A stretch of DNA of 9,445 bases from Oscillospiraceae bacterium (GTDB lineage Bacteria > Bacillota_A > Clostridia > Oscillospirales > Oscillospiraceae). The position numbers and the translations under genes were made by a program. Below are positions 1 through 6,127 of this stretch, in pieces; positions within the stretch are counted from its first letter, which is position 1, and every line of letters begins with the position of its first letter. The stretch is taken from positions 1-9,445 of the forward strand of contig JAFWOX010000108.1 of NCBI GenBank assembly GCA_017545325.1, given 5' to 3'. The notes below the pieces were generated by a model, which did no database searches, had not been told where the DNA came from, and saw nothing but the letters and a program-made list of their open reading frames with translations.

Positions 1-37
1 AGGTTGAAAAACAGTTATTTGTCAGCTTGAACAGGAA

Positions 38-72
38 AAACACCTCTGAACCGGATCGGCTCGGAGGTGTTT
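38..72 (+). terminator. terminator-like hairpin
   Basis: Bases 38-49 pair with 61-72 (AAACACCTC with GAGGTGTTT plus three more pairs, one G-T), and a small CCG/CGG stem forms inside the loop. The A-run before it (35-40) and TTT at its end suit an intrinsic terminator usable in either direction, probably closing a gene to the left of the window. The T-run is short, so termination could be weak. Confidence 0.45.
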
Positions 73-324
73 CGATATTGTCTGGTTATTCTTGCCTGAT
101 TGAGACAATATGATTCTAAATCCAATGTGTTCTACACCTGTTCTACACGGCCTCCAATCCCCGAACCCCTTGATTTCATTGGGTTTTCGAATTGTTTGGA
201 AGATCAAGAATCATATGTGTTCTCCCCAAAATCCAGGGTATGTTTTTGTGTCCATTCTTTTCGTGTTTCCAAACGCGCTGGTGTTACAACGGAAGAACAA
301 ACGGGCCGATCCGACAGCAGATTC

Positions 325-371
325 TTATACCCTGTTATACCCTAAACGAAATAGGGTATAACAGGGTATAA
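325..371. repeat. perfect 20-bp inverted repeat built from a tandem 10-mer
   Basis: Bases 325-344 are exactly complementary to 352-371, with a 7-base loop (AACGAAA). Each arm is itself two near-identical 10-base units (TTATACCCTG then TTATACCCTA). The hairpin lies about 140 bases upstream of the toxin-antitoxin promoter. There is no T-run after it, so it is not a standard terminator. It could be a multi-site operator, an RNA stem or a recombination site. Confidence 0.85.
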
Positions 372-390
372 CGCCTGTGCACTCACTAAG

Positions 391-430
391 CCGAATCTTC
401 ACGTAGTGCGTGACTATTTGAGCAATTCGG
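391..430. repeat. imperfect nested inverted repeat
   Basis: CCGAAT (391-396) pairs with ATTCGG (425-430), and a smaller CACG/CGTG pair (400-403 with 409-412) lies inside. The arms are short, so this is weak evidence of structure; it is recorded because it lies between the strong 325-371 repeat and the TA promoter. Confidence 0.35.
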
Positions 431-512
431 TACGCAGTGCGTTCCATTTTGGTAAAGGGTATTTTGGGGAGTCCATGTCAATACGCAGGTATTTTTTTCT
501 TTGCATAAGCAG

Positions 513-541
513 TTGACAAGACGGCAAAACTGTAATACAAT
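513..541 (+). promoter_or_regulatory. promoter of the toxin-antitoxin operon
   Basis: A full-consensus -35 box TTGACA (513-518) and a -10 box TACAAT (536-541) are separated by exactly 17 bases, as expected for a housekeeping sigma factor promoter. Transcription should start near 548, about 18 bases before the antitoxin ATG, giving a very short leader that just contains the ribosome site. Confidence 0.85.
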
Positions 542-550
542 GTATTACAG
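530..550. promoter_or_regulatory. palindromic operator over the TA -10 box
   Basis: CTGTAATACA (530-539) and TGTATTACAG (541-550) form a perfect 10-bp palindrome around a single central A. It covers the -10 box and the expected start of transcription, and touches the ribosome site AAAGGAGG (551-558). RHH antitoxins dimerise and bind such palindromes, so this is very probably where the antitoxin, alone or with toxin, represses its own operon. The binding is inferred; the palindrome is seen directly. Confidence 0.8.
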
Positions 551-565
551 AAAGGAGGCGCTGAT

Positions 566-787
566 ATGACCATCTCTTTGAGACTGAACGACGCAGATAC
601 CATGCTGATTAAAAAGTATGCGGAAATGAACGGCATGAGCGTTTCGGATTTAGTGCGTCAGTCCGTCCTTGAACGTATTGAGGACGAGTTTGATCTGAAA
701 GCCTATGAAGCCGCTTTGGCCGAATATCGTGCCAACCCTGTAACCTATACCATGGATGACATGGAGAAGGAGCTGGGTCTGCGTTGA
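566..787 (+). CDS. RHH-type antitoxin of a type II toxin-antitoxin pair (RelB/DUF6290-like)
   Basis: A 73-residue protein that should neutralise the adjacent toxin and repress the operon. Residues 2-8 (TISLRLN) fit the beta strand of a ribbon-helix-helix DNA-binding domain. They are followed by helix 1 (about 9-21), the turn NGMSVS (22-27) and helix 2 (about 26-40). The acidic, probably flexible tail (about 41-73) is the usual toxin-wrapping part. The ATG at 566 has a strong AAAGGAGG site 7 bases upstream. The gene's last four bases (TTGA) also hold the toxin's start, so the two are translationally coupled, with the antitoxin made first. Base composition is nearer to AT-rich DNA than the metabolic genes to the right, which suggests acquisition by transfer. 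The family call is from sequence pattern and context; the exact subfamily is uncertain. Confidence 0.9.
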   Translation: MTISLRLNDADTMLIKKYAEMNGMSVSDLVRQSVLERIEDEFDLKAYEAALAEYRANPVTYTMDDMEKELGLR

Positions 788-1053
788 ATTATCATGTGGA
801 GTTTACCGAGGGTGCCAGACGGGAACTGAAAAAGCTCGACCGTTATACGGCCACCATGATTATGGGCTGGATACGGAAAAATCTGGAGGGCTGCACAGAC
901 CCCAGGCAGCATGGAAAGGGCCTTACCGCAAACCGCAGCGGCGAGTGGCGGTATCGCGTCGGTGACTATCGCCTGCTTGCGGAAATACAGGACAGCAAAA
1001 TTCTGATCCTGATTTTGCACATCGGGCACCGAAGCGAAATTTACAAAAGATAA
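784..1053 (+). CDS. RelE/ParE-superfamily toxin
   Basis: An 89-residue basic protein with the compact RelE fold pattern: strand YHVEFTE (3-9), two helices with ARRELKKLDR (11-20), then GEWRYRVGDYRLLAEI (53-68), a hydrophobic strand ILILILHIGHR (73-83) and the terminal EIYKR. Family RelE toxins cut mRNA in the ribosomal A site using basic residues and a C-terminal tyrosine. Here Arg56, Arg63, Arg83 and Tyr87 sit where such residues are expected, so mRNA interference is likely; a ParE-like gyrase target is less likely but not excluded. The start is TTG at 784, sharing TTGA with the antitoxin stop, which should keep toxin output below antitoxin. The stop codon falls inside the terminator stem. 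The lengths and gene order (antitoxin, then toxin) are typical of relBE. Confidence 0.9.
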   Translation: MNYHVEFTEGARRELKKLDRYTATMIMGWIRKNLEGCTDPRQHGKGLTANRSGEWRYRVGDYRLLAEIQDSKILILILHIGHRSEIYKR

Positions 1054-1085
1054 AACCGAGGACAAAAGCCCTCGGTTTTATCTTT

Positions 1086-1087
<2 letters not shown>
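1044..1087. terminator. bidirectional terminator shared by toxin and tRNA-Ala
   Basis: Bases 1044-1061 are perfectly complementary to 1070-1087 (18 bp, loop of 8). The GC core CCGAGG/CCTCGG is flanked by A-runs on the left and T-runs on the right (TTTTATCTTTT), so it works as an intrinsic terminator on either strand. The left arm includes the toxin's last two codons and stop; the right arm includes the first two bases of the complement of the tRNA CCA end. It therefore ends two convergent transcripts. Confidence 0.85.
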
Positions 1088-1161
<74 letters not shown>

Positions 1162-1195
1162 ACGCCATGTCCCGGGTTCCCCGGCGACATTGCGT

Positions 1196-1224
1196 ATATT
1201 AGCATGCCGGCATGGGTTTGTCAA
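1196..1224 (-). promoter_or_regulatory. tRNA-Ala promoter
   Basis: On the minus strand, TTGACA (1224-1219) and TAATAT (1201-1196) are 17 bases apart. Transcription should start near 1189, leaving a leader of about 27 bases before the mature tRNA. The spacer holds a 12-base perfect palindrome (1203-1214). The -35 box is only 8 bases past the stop of the SDR gene, so read-through from that operon would also run into the tRNA. Confidence 0.8.
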
Positions 1225-1232
1225 TAACTTTT

Positions 1233-2027
1233 TTACTTTTTCCCCGCTTCTTCCCCGGAACGAGGCTGTTTCTGCTGCCGGCACCAGATCCGCATCACCA
1301 GCCGGTGGGGCAGAAGCTTCACCATCAGCACCTGAAGCCGGATGGCGAGACCGCAGACGGAAACATCCTTTCCCCTGACCATATCCCGAAGGGCCCGGGA
1401 TACTACCTGCTCCAGCGAATACCAGCGGTTGTAATATACGATGGTATCGTCGCTCACCGCCCGGTCGAAGAAGGCTGTCCGCACCCATCCGGGGCACACC
1501 GCCATCACCCGGATCCCCCGGGACTTCAGCTCCGCATTCAAGGCGCGGGAGAAGCTCAGCACGAAGGCCTTGGAGGCCCCGTAAACGCTGATATACGGCA
1601 CCGGCTGAAAGGCGGAGAGGGAGCCCATCTGATACACCCGGCTCCCCCGGGTCATATACGGCAGAGTGAGCGCGGTCATGCGCACCAGCGCCCGGTCGTT
1701 CAGTTCGACGATCCCCAGCTGATTTTCCAGGTCCCGCTCCGCAAAGGCGCCGAAAACCCCGTAGCCCGCCGCGTTCACCAGGACGGCCGCCTCCGGCTGC
1801 TCCGATTTCAGCAAGGCCGCAAAGGTCTCCCCCGCCCCGTCCTTCGTCAGGTCCAGGGGCAGGAGGCGGAGCGACGCCCGGAGGCTTTCCCCCAGCTCCT
1901 CCAGCGCCTCCGGGCGCCGGGCAATGGCCCAGATCTCGTCAAACCGCTCCGCCGCGTCCAGCTGACGCACGAATTCCCGGCCCATTCCGGAGGAGGCGCC
2001 GGTGATCACGGCGATCCTTTTGCCCAT
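1233..2027 (-). CDS. classical short-chain dehydrogenase/reductase (SDR), substrate unknown
   Basis: A 264-residue NAD(P)-dependent oxidoreductase of usual classical SDR length. The cofactor-binding TGASSGMG lies at 9-16, an acidic residue that can contact the adenine at Asp59, and NAAG at 85-88. The catalytic set is Asn110, Ser136, Tyr149 and Lys153 (Y-x-x-x-K in YGASK), and PG at 179-180 follows the fold. The C-terminal part (about 226-252) is hydrophobic and ends in a basic tail, a pattern seen in SDRs that act at membranes or on lipid-like substrates; this is only a hint. The ATG lies 3 bases after the xylB stop, with the ribosome site GAGGG inside the end of xylB, so the two are translationally coupled. 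Coupling to a pentulose kinase could suggest a sugar or polyol substrate, but no residue proves it. Confidence 0.92.
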   Translation of the reverse strand: MGKRIAVITGASSGMGREFVRQLDAAERFDEIWAIARRPEALEELGESLRASLRLLPLDLTKDGAGETFAALLKSEQPEAAVLVNAAGYGVFGAFAERDLENQLGIVELNDRALVRMTALTLPYMTRGSRVYQMGSLSAFQPVPYISVYGASKAFVLSFSRALNAELKSRGIRVMAVCPGWVRTAFFDRAVSDDTIVYYNRWYSLEQVVSRALRDMVRGKDVSVCGLAIRLQVLMVKLLPHRLVMRIWCRQQKQPRSGEEAGKK

Positions 2028-2030
2028 TTC

Positions 2031-3512
2031 TCAGCCCTCCGCCGCCATTCGGGGAAAGAGCTCCCGAAGCCGGGGATACAGCTCCTTCCATACTTCGTAG
2101 CGTTCCCCGTACCGGGATACCAGCTCCGGCTCCGGCTCCACCGTCCCCACGGTGCGGACGATCCTTCCGGCGGCCTCCTCCACGCTGGCGTAAGCGCCGC
2201 AGCCTACGGCGGCCAGTATGGCGCCGCCCAGGGCCGGTCCCTCCTCCGCAGCCAGCAGATCCAGCTGCAGATCCAGCACGTTTGCCAGGATCCTGCGCCA
2301 GACCGGGCTCCTGGCCCCGCCGCCGCAAATGCGGGATCTGCGCAGGAGCCGTCCCGCCTCCCCCATGGCCAGAAGGCCGTCCTTCAGTCCGAAGGCCACC
2401 CCCTCCAGCACCGCCTGGGTCAGATCTGACCGGTCCGTATCCATGCTCATGCCCAGGAACGCTCCCCGGGCCTGGGCGTCGTTATGGGGGGTACGCTCAC
2501 CCATCAGGTAGGGCAGCCAAAGCACCGGGTCCCGTCCCAGCTTGTCCTCCGTGATCCCCGCCTGCTCCCCCGCATAGTCATCGGTTCCCAGAATGCCGGA
2601 CCACCACTGGTTGCAGGCGGCGGCGCTCAGCTGGCATCCCATGAGATGCCAGCCCCCATCCGCATGGCAGAAGGAGTGGATGGCGTGGTTCTCCGGGTTA
2701 ATGAACCGGTCCCCCGCCAGGAACAGGGTCCCGGAGGTGCCCACAGAGATATTGCACAGCCCCTTGCCCACGGTGCCGGTGCCCACGGCGGCGGCGGCAT
2801 TGTCCCCCGCTCCGGCCACCACCCGCACCTCCCGGCTGAGGCCGGTGCGCTCCGCCGCCTCGGCCGTCAGGCAGCCGACGACCTCGCTGCTTTCATATAC
2901 CCGCCCCATCTGTTCCTCCCGCAGCGCGCAGAGCTCCAGCATCTCTCCGGACCAGCGGCGGCGCTCCACATCGAACAGGAGCATTCCGGAAGCATCGCTG
3001 CAGTCCGCGGAATGGACGCCGGTGAGCCGCCAGACCAGATAATCCTTGGGCAGCATGACCCGGCGGATCCGCCCGAACAGTTTAGGCTCATGCTTCCGCA
3101 TCCAAAGAAGCTTCGGGGCGGTAAAGCCCGCGAAGGAGATATTCCCCGTGAGGGCCGCCAGCCGATCCTCTCCGAAATCCCGGTTCAGCCAGGCGCTCTC
3201 CTCCTCCGTTCTGCCGTCGTTCCACAGGATGGCGGGACGCAGGATCCGGCCGGCCTCGTCCAGGGCCACCAGGCCGTGCATCTGGCCGCCGACGCCGATG
3301 CCCCGGACCTGGCCCGGGTCCTCCCCTTCCAGCAGCTGCCGGATGCCCAGCATAGTCTCCCGCTCCCAGTCCGCCGGATCCTGTTCGCTCCAGCCGGGGC
3401 GGGGCATGTGCAGGGGATACTCCCGGCTCACGCTCTTCACCAGGGTCCCGTCCTCCTCCATGAGCAGCAGCTTCACCGCGCTGGTGCCCAGATCTGCGCC
3501 GATATACCGCAT
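2031..3512 (-). CDS. xylB: xylulokinase, FGGY carbohydrate kinase family
   Basis: A 493-residue cytoplasmic kinase predicted to phosphorylate D-xylulose to xylulose 5-phosphate with ATP, feeding the pentose phosphate pathway. It opens with the phosphate-binding strand GADLGTSAVK (5-14). GGQMHGLV (75-82) carries the Met-His pair that contacts xylulose in XylB, WNDGRT lies at 97-102, and LPKDYLVWRLTG (154-165) and SDASG (172-176) follow. The catalytic base Asp237 is in GAGDNAA, followed by the ATP-side ISVGTSGT (255-262). PYLMGERTPH (334-343) and the second FGGY signature near ICGGGARSPVW (395-405) complete the family. The length is normal. The ATG has AAAGGAGGG about 6 bases upstream. No xylA, transporter or regulator of xylose lies in the window, so the natural inducer is unclear; other pentuloses are possible. 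Confidence 0.93.
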   Translation of the reverse strand: MRYIGADLGTSAVKLLLMEEDGTLVKSVSREYPLHMPRPGWSEQDPADWERETMLGIRQLLEGEDPGQVRGIGVGGQMHGLVALDEAGRILRPAILWNDGRTEEESAWLNRDFGEDRLAALTGNISFAGFTAPKLLWMRKHEPKLFGRIRRVMLPKDYLVWRLTGVHSADCSDASGMLLFDVERRRWSGEMLELCALREEQMGRVYESSEVVGCLTAEAAERTGLSREVRVVAGAGDNAAAAVGTGTVGKGLCNISVGTSGTLFLAGDRFINPENHAIHSFCHADGGWHLMGCQLSAAACNQWWSGILGTDDYAGEQAGITEDKLGRDPVLWLPYLMGERTPHNDAQARGAFLGMSMDTDRSDLTQAVLEGVAFGLKDGLLAMGEAGRLLRRSRICGGGARSPVWRRILANVLDLQLDLLAAEEGPALGGAILAAVGCGAYASVEEAAGRIVRTVGTVEPEPELVSRYGERYEVWKELYPRLRELFPRMAAEG

Positions 3513-3541
3513 CCTGATCCCTCCTTTATTCTCTGATCTTG

Positions 3542-3570
3542 ATTATAGCAGAAGGGCGGAATCCTTTCCA
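3542..3570 (-). promoter_or_regulatory. possible internal promoter of xylB
   Basis: On the minus strand a perfect TATAAT (3547-3542) lies 17 bases after TGGAAA (3570-3565), which matches the -35 consensus at four of six bases. It overlaps the end of the symporter gene, with transcription expected near 3535, about 23 bases before the xylB ATG. It could let xylB and the SDR gene be expressed apart from the symporter. Confidence 0.4.
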
Positions 3571-4940
3571 TGCTCCCGGGAAATTTTCTCCTCTTCCCGG
3601 CTGACTGCTCCCACCTTCGCGGTCAGCGCCAGCATGGCCGCCAGATTGGGTATGCACATCAGCCCGTTGGCCGTCTCCGCCAAGGCCCAGCTCAGTTCAG
3701 GCTTTGTCACCGCCCCTGCCGCGCAGGAAAGCACATAGAGGCAGCGATAGATCCCCGTTCCCCGTCCGGCAAACACGTATTCCCAGCACCGAAGTCCGTA
3801 AAAGGACCAGGTCAGTATGGTGCCCAGGGCAAACAGAGCGGTGCATACCGCCAGGAGCAGGGGACCCAGGGTCGGCCCGTAAACCCGCCCCAAGGCCAGG
3901 GCGTTCAGGGCGGCGGTGCCGGCGGTTCCATAGGGAAGGGGCACGCCGCTCACCAGCAGGCTCAGTCCGGTGAGGGTGCAGAGCACCAGGGTATCCGCAA
4001 ACACCTCAAAGACGCCGTATAGCCCCTGGGTATCCGGATCGCCGCCGGCGGAGGCATAGGCCATGGGGGCGGAGCCCAGCCCCGCCTCATTGGAGAATAC
4101 GCCGCAGCGCGCCCCCGCGGAGACCGCCGCCATCATGCTCCCCACCGCTCCGCCTGTCGCCGCACCCGGCCGGAAGGCGCCGGAGAAGACGTTCTTCAGC
4201 GCGGGAAGCAGCGCATCCCGCCTCAGGATCAGCACCCCCAGGCAGGCCAGGATATACAGCCCCGCCATCCCCGGCACCAGCCGGGCGGTGATCTGCCCCA
4301 GGCGCTTCATCCCCCCCAGGAGGGTCAGTGCTGACGTTCCCGCGCAGAGGACGCCCACGGTCCAGTTCACCGCGCCTTCCGCGGCAAAGCCGGGGCGCAG
4401 GCTCCGGGCTGCCGCCCGGACCGTCTCCGCAATGGTGCCGGCCTGCACCCCGCTGCCGATCCCAAAGGCGGCCAGCATGCCGAAGAGGCAGAAGGCGGCA
4501 GCAAGGGCCTTCCCTGCGCCGCCCAGGTATCGCTCCATCGTATACATCGGTCCTCCCTGCCACTCTCCCGACGGCCCTCTCCGACGGGTATGCACGGCCA
4601 TAAGGACCTCCGCATACTTGGTGGCCATGCCCAGCAGGGCGGCGCACCACATCCACACCAGGGCCCCCGGTCCCCCCAGGGTGACGGCGGCGGTGACCCC
4701 GGCGATGTTCCCGGTGCCCACCGTGGCGGCCAGGGCGGCGGTAAGGGACTGAAAGGGAGTCAGCTCCCCCGGCGCCGCTTTGGCCTTATGTCCCCTGCCC
4801 AGCGCCGTCCTCAGCGCCGCACCAAACCGGCGGAGCTGCACGCCTCCTGTGGCCAGGGTCATCCCCAGGCCGCAGGCCAGCAGCAGGATCAGCACGGGCA
4901 TCCCCCATAGGGTGTCCCGGACTCCCCGTATCCATTCCAT
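3543..4940 (-). CDS. sodium:alanine (amino acid) symporter, AGCS family
   Basis: A 465-residue inner-membrane transporter expected to import alanine, glycine or a similar small amino acid with Na+ (or H+). Family landmarks are VGTGNIAGV (74-82), GGPGALVWMW (89-98), GGPMYTMERYLG (129-140), NEAGLGSAP (284-292) and EVFADTLVLCTLTG (312-325). About ten or eleven hydrophobic segments run from 14 to 443, and the C-terminal tail is short and charged. Length is normal. I place the start at the ATG at 4940 because GGGAGGG lies about 8 bases upstream; the in-frame ATG at 4961 adds seven residues but has no ribosome site and lies in a hairpin loop. The stop is 30 bases before xylB, in the same direction, so they are likely co-transcribed. 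Substrate choice cannot be read from the sequence. Confidence 0.92.
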   Translation of the reverse strand: MEWIRGVRDTLWGMPVLILLLACGLGMTLATGGVQLRRFGAALRTALGRGHKAKAAPGELTPFQSLTAALAATVGTGNIAGVTAAVTLGGPGALVWMWCAALLGMATKYAEVLMAVHTRRRGPSGEWQGGPMYTMERYLGGAGKALAAAFCLFGMLAAFGIGSGVQAGTIAETVRAAARSLRPGFAAEGAVNWTVGVLCAGTSALTLLGGMKRLGQITARLVPGMAGLYILACLGVLILRRDALLPALKNVFSGAFRPGAATGGAVGSMMAAVSAGARCGVFSNEAGLGSAPMAYASAGGDPDTQGLYGVFEVFADTLVLCTLTGLSLLVSGVPLPYGTAGTAALNALALGRVYGPTLGPLLLAVCTALFALGTILTWSFYGLRCWEYVFAGRGTGIYRCLYVLSCAAGAVTKPELSWALAETANGLMCIPNLAAMLALTAKVGAVSREEEKISREHGKDSALLL

Positions 4941-4944
4941 CCAC

Positions 4945-4983
4945 CATCCCTCCCGGAGCATGTCTATGCGTCCGGGAGGGATG
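4945..4983 (-). promoter_or_regulatory. leader hairpin sequestering the symporter ribosome site
   Basis: Bases 4945-4957 pair perfectly with 4971-4983, and 4958-4961 with 4966-4969 (single bulge at 4970, 4-base loop). Read as minus-strand RNA, the first arm contains CCCTCCC and the second GGGAGGG, the Shine-Dalgarno of the symporter. With the stem closed the site is hidden, so translation would need the hairpin to be opened by a ribosome, protein or other RNA. It has no T-run and is unlikely to be a terminator. Confidence 0.6.
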
Positions 4984-5020
4984 AAAATGCCGGGCGGGAC
5001 CGATCCCGGTCCCGCCCGGC
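4981..5020 (-). terminator. terminator-like hairpin after pta
   Basis: Bases 4989-5002 pair perfectly with 5007-5020 (14 bp, loop of 4), almost all G-C, followed on the minus strand by ATTTTCAT. It begins 15 bases after the pta stop. The stem is strong but the T-run is only four bases, so it may be a leaky terminator that lets some transcription continue into the symporter, for which I see no promoter of its own. Confidence 0.65.
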
Positions 5021-5034
5021 AACATCCGGTGCGT

Positions 5035-6003
5035 TCAGATGAGCGCTGCGGTGATGAGCGCCATTTTATAGACCTCGGAGGCGTTGCAGCCCCGGCTCAG
5101 GTCATTGATGGGGGCATTGAGACCCAGGAGGATAGGGCCGTAGGCATTGAAGCCGCCCAGGCGCTGGGCGATCTTGTAGCCGATATTGCCGGCATTCACA
5201 TCCGGGAAGATGAAGGTGTTGGCATATCCCGCCACCGGGGAGCCAGGGAACTTCAGCTGGCCTACCTCGGGGCTGACTGCGGCGTCGAACTGCATCTCCC
5301 CATCCACAGGGGTATCCGGCAGGGCGGCCTTGGTTTTGGCGACGGCGTTCTGCATCATGGTGACGGTGTCGTCCTTGGCGCTGCCCTTGGTGGAGAAGCT
5401 CAGGAAGGCCACCTTGGGATCGATGCCGAAGGTGCGGGCGCACTTGACGGTCTCGGCGGCGATCTCCACCAGGTTATCCTCCGTGGGATGGATATTGATG
5501 GCGCAGTCCCCCATGGCGATGCGCTCCTCCTCCTTCGCGCCCCGGGTGAGGATGAAGCAGGAGGAAACGATGGTGTTGCCGGGCTTGGTCTTGATGAGCT
5601 GGAGGGCGGGACGGACGGTGTCCGCCGTGGAGTAGGTGGCGCCGCCCAGGAGGCAGTCCGCCTTGCCCAGCTTCACCAGCATGGTCCCGAAATAGTTGGA
5701 TTTCTGCAGAGCCGCGCGGCAGTCCTCCGCGCTCATCTTCCCCTTGCGGAGCTCCACCATCTTCTCGACCATGGCGTCCATCTCGGGGTACTCGGCGGGA
5801 TCCACCAGCTTTGCCTTGGCGATATCGAAGCCGCCCTTTTCGGCGGCAGCCTTGATGGAGGCGGCGGGACCCACCAGGAGCACATCCAGCAGGTCCTCCT
5901 TCAGCAGGCGGGCGGCGGCATCAAGGATGCGGGCGTCCTCGCCCTCGGTAAACACGATGGTGCGGCGGTTCTTCTTCAGCGTTGCGGCGAGCTGTTCAAA
6001 CAT
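5035..6003 (-). CDS. pta: phosphate acetyltransferase
   Basis: A 322-residue cytoplasmic enzyme interconverting acetyl-CoA plus phosphate and acetyl phosphate plus CoA, the first step of acetate and ATP formation in fermenting bacteria. This is the short single-domain Pta, lacking the N-terminal DRTGG-type domains of the long enterobacterial enzyme. Marks are FTEGEDARILDAA (18-30), GGATYSTADTVRPALQ (120-135), FSTKGSA (203-209), DGEMQFDAA (234-242), FPDVNAGNIGYKIAQR (266-281) and NDLSRGC (300-306); Arg304 matches the arginine of the family's active site. The ATG has GGAGGT about 9 bases upstream and a promoter near 6060-6088. Acetate kinase, the usual partner, is not adjacent; it may be elsewhere. 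The gene is full length with no sign of damage. Confidence 0.97.
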   Translation of the reverse strand: MFEQLAATLKKNRRTIVFTEGEDARILDAAARLLKEDLLDVLLVGPAASIKAAAEKGGFDIAKAKLVDPAEYPEMDAMVEKMVELRKGKMSAEDCRAALQKSNYFGTMLVKLGKADCLLGGATYSTADTVRPALQLIKTKPGNTIVSSCFILTRGAKEEERIAMGDCAINIHPTEDNLVEIAAETVKCARTFGIDPKVAFLSFSTKGSAKDDTVTMMQNAVAKTKAALPDTPVDGEMQFDAAVSPEVGQLKFPGSPVAGYANTFIFPDVNAGNIGYKIAQRLGGFNAYGPILLGLNAPINDLSRGCNASEVYKMALITAALI

Positions 6004-6059
6004 AGATCTATACCTCCGATATTTCCGGGCGCGAAGCGTCCTTTGTAATCAACCGGATT

Positions 6060-6088
6060 ATCATATACCCTTTTTTTGTGTTGTACAA
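6060..6088 (-). promoter_or_regulatory. pta promoter
   Basis: On the minus strand, TTGTAC (6088-6083) and TATGAT (6065-6060) are spaced by 17 bases, with an A-rich spacer. Transcription should start near 6053, about 50 bases before the pta ATG. It stands back to back with the promoter of the first MATE gene, 39 bases away. Confidence 0.6.
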
Positions 6089-6127
6089 GCCAATTTTTGC
6101 GCTTCTTTGTTTTTTTCCCAAGCGGGC

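Larger units (their letters stand above)
1..512. other. AT-rich non-coding flank with several inverted repeats
   Basis: No convincing gene is seen in these 512 bases. The open frames are short (about 60-83 codons), overlap each other, lack good ribosome sites and resemble no family I know. Base composition is clearly more AT-rich than the genes to the right. The stretch holds a terminator-like hairpin (38-72), a 9-base direct repeat GTTCTACAC at 129-137 and 140-148, a small AACCC/GGGTT inverted repeat near 163-184, a perfect 20-bp inverted repeat (325-371) and a CCGAAT/ATTCGG inverted repeat (391-430). It may be the worn end of a mobile element or carry a structured RNA; the sequence alone does not decide. 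Confidence 0.6.

Noticed and set aside
22..361. Short frames of 61-83 codons on both strands in the left flank
   Set aside because: Mutually overlapping, no good ribosome sites, no family resemblance, and one runs into the 325-371 inverted repeat.
325..371. CRISPR-like repeat
   Set aside because: The 10-mer units are too short, directly adjacent, and in inverted orientation; there are no spacers and no cas genes.
1212..2429. 405-codon plus-strand frame opposite the SDR and xylB genes
   Set aside because: Low-complexity Pro/Arg/His-rich translation with no ribosome site; an antisense shadow of two well-supported genes.
2484..3738. Plus-strand frames opposite xylB (2484-3536, 3046-3738)
   Set aside because: Antisense to xylB, whose motifs are complete; their composition is typical of shadow frames.
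4941..4961. Start of the symporter at ATG 4961
   Set aside because: No ribosome site precedes it and it sits at the loop of a strong hairpin; the ATG at 4940 has GGGAGGG at good spacing.
4780..6048. 422-codon plus-strand frame opposite pta
   Set aside because: Antisense to a full-length pta; Gly/His/Leu-rich translation with no recognisable domain.
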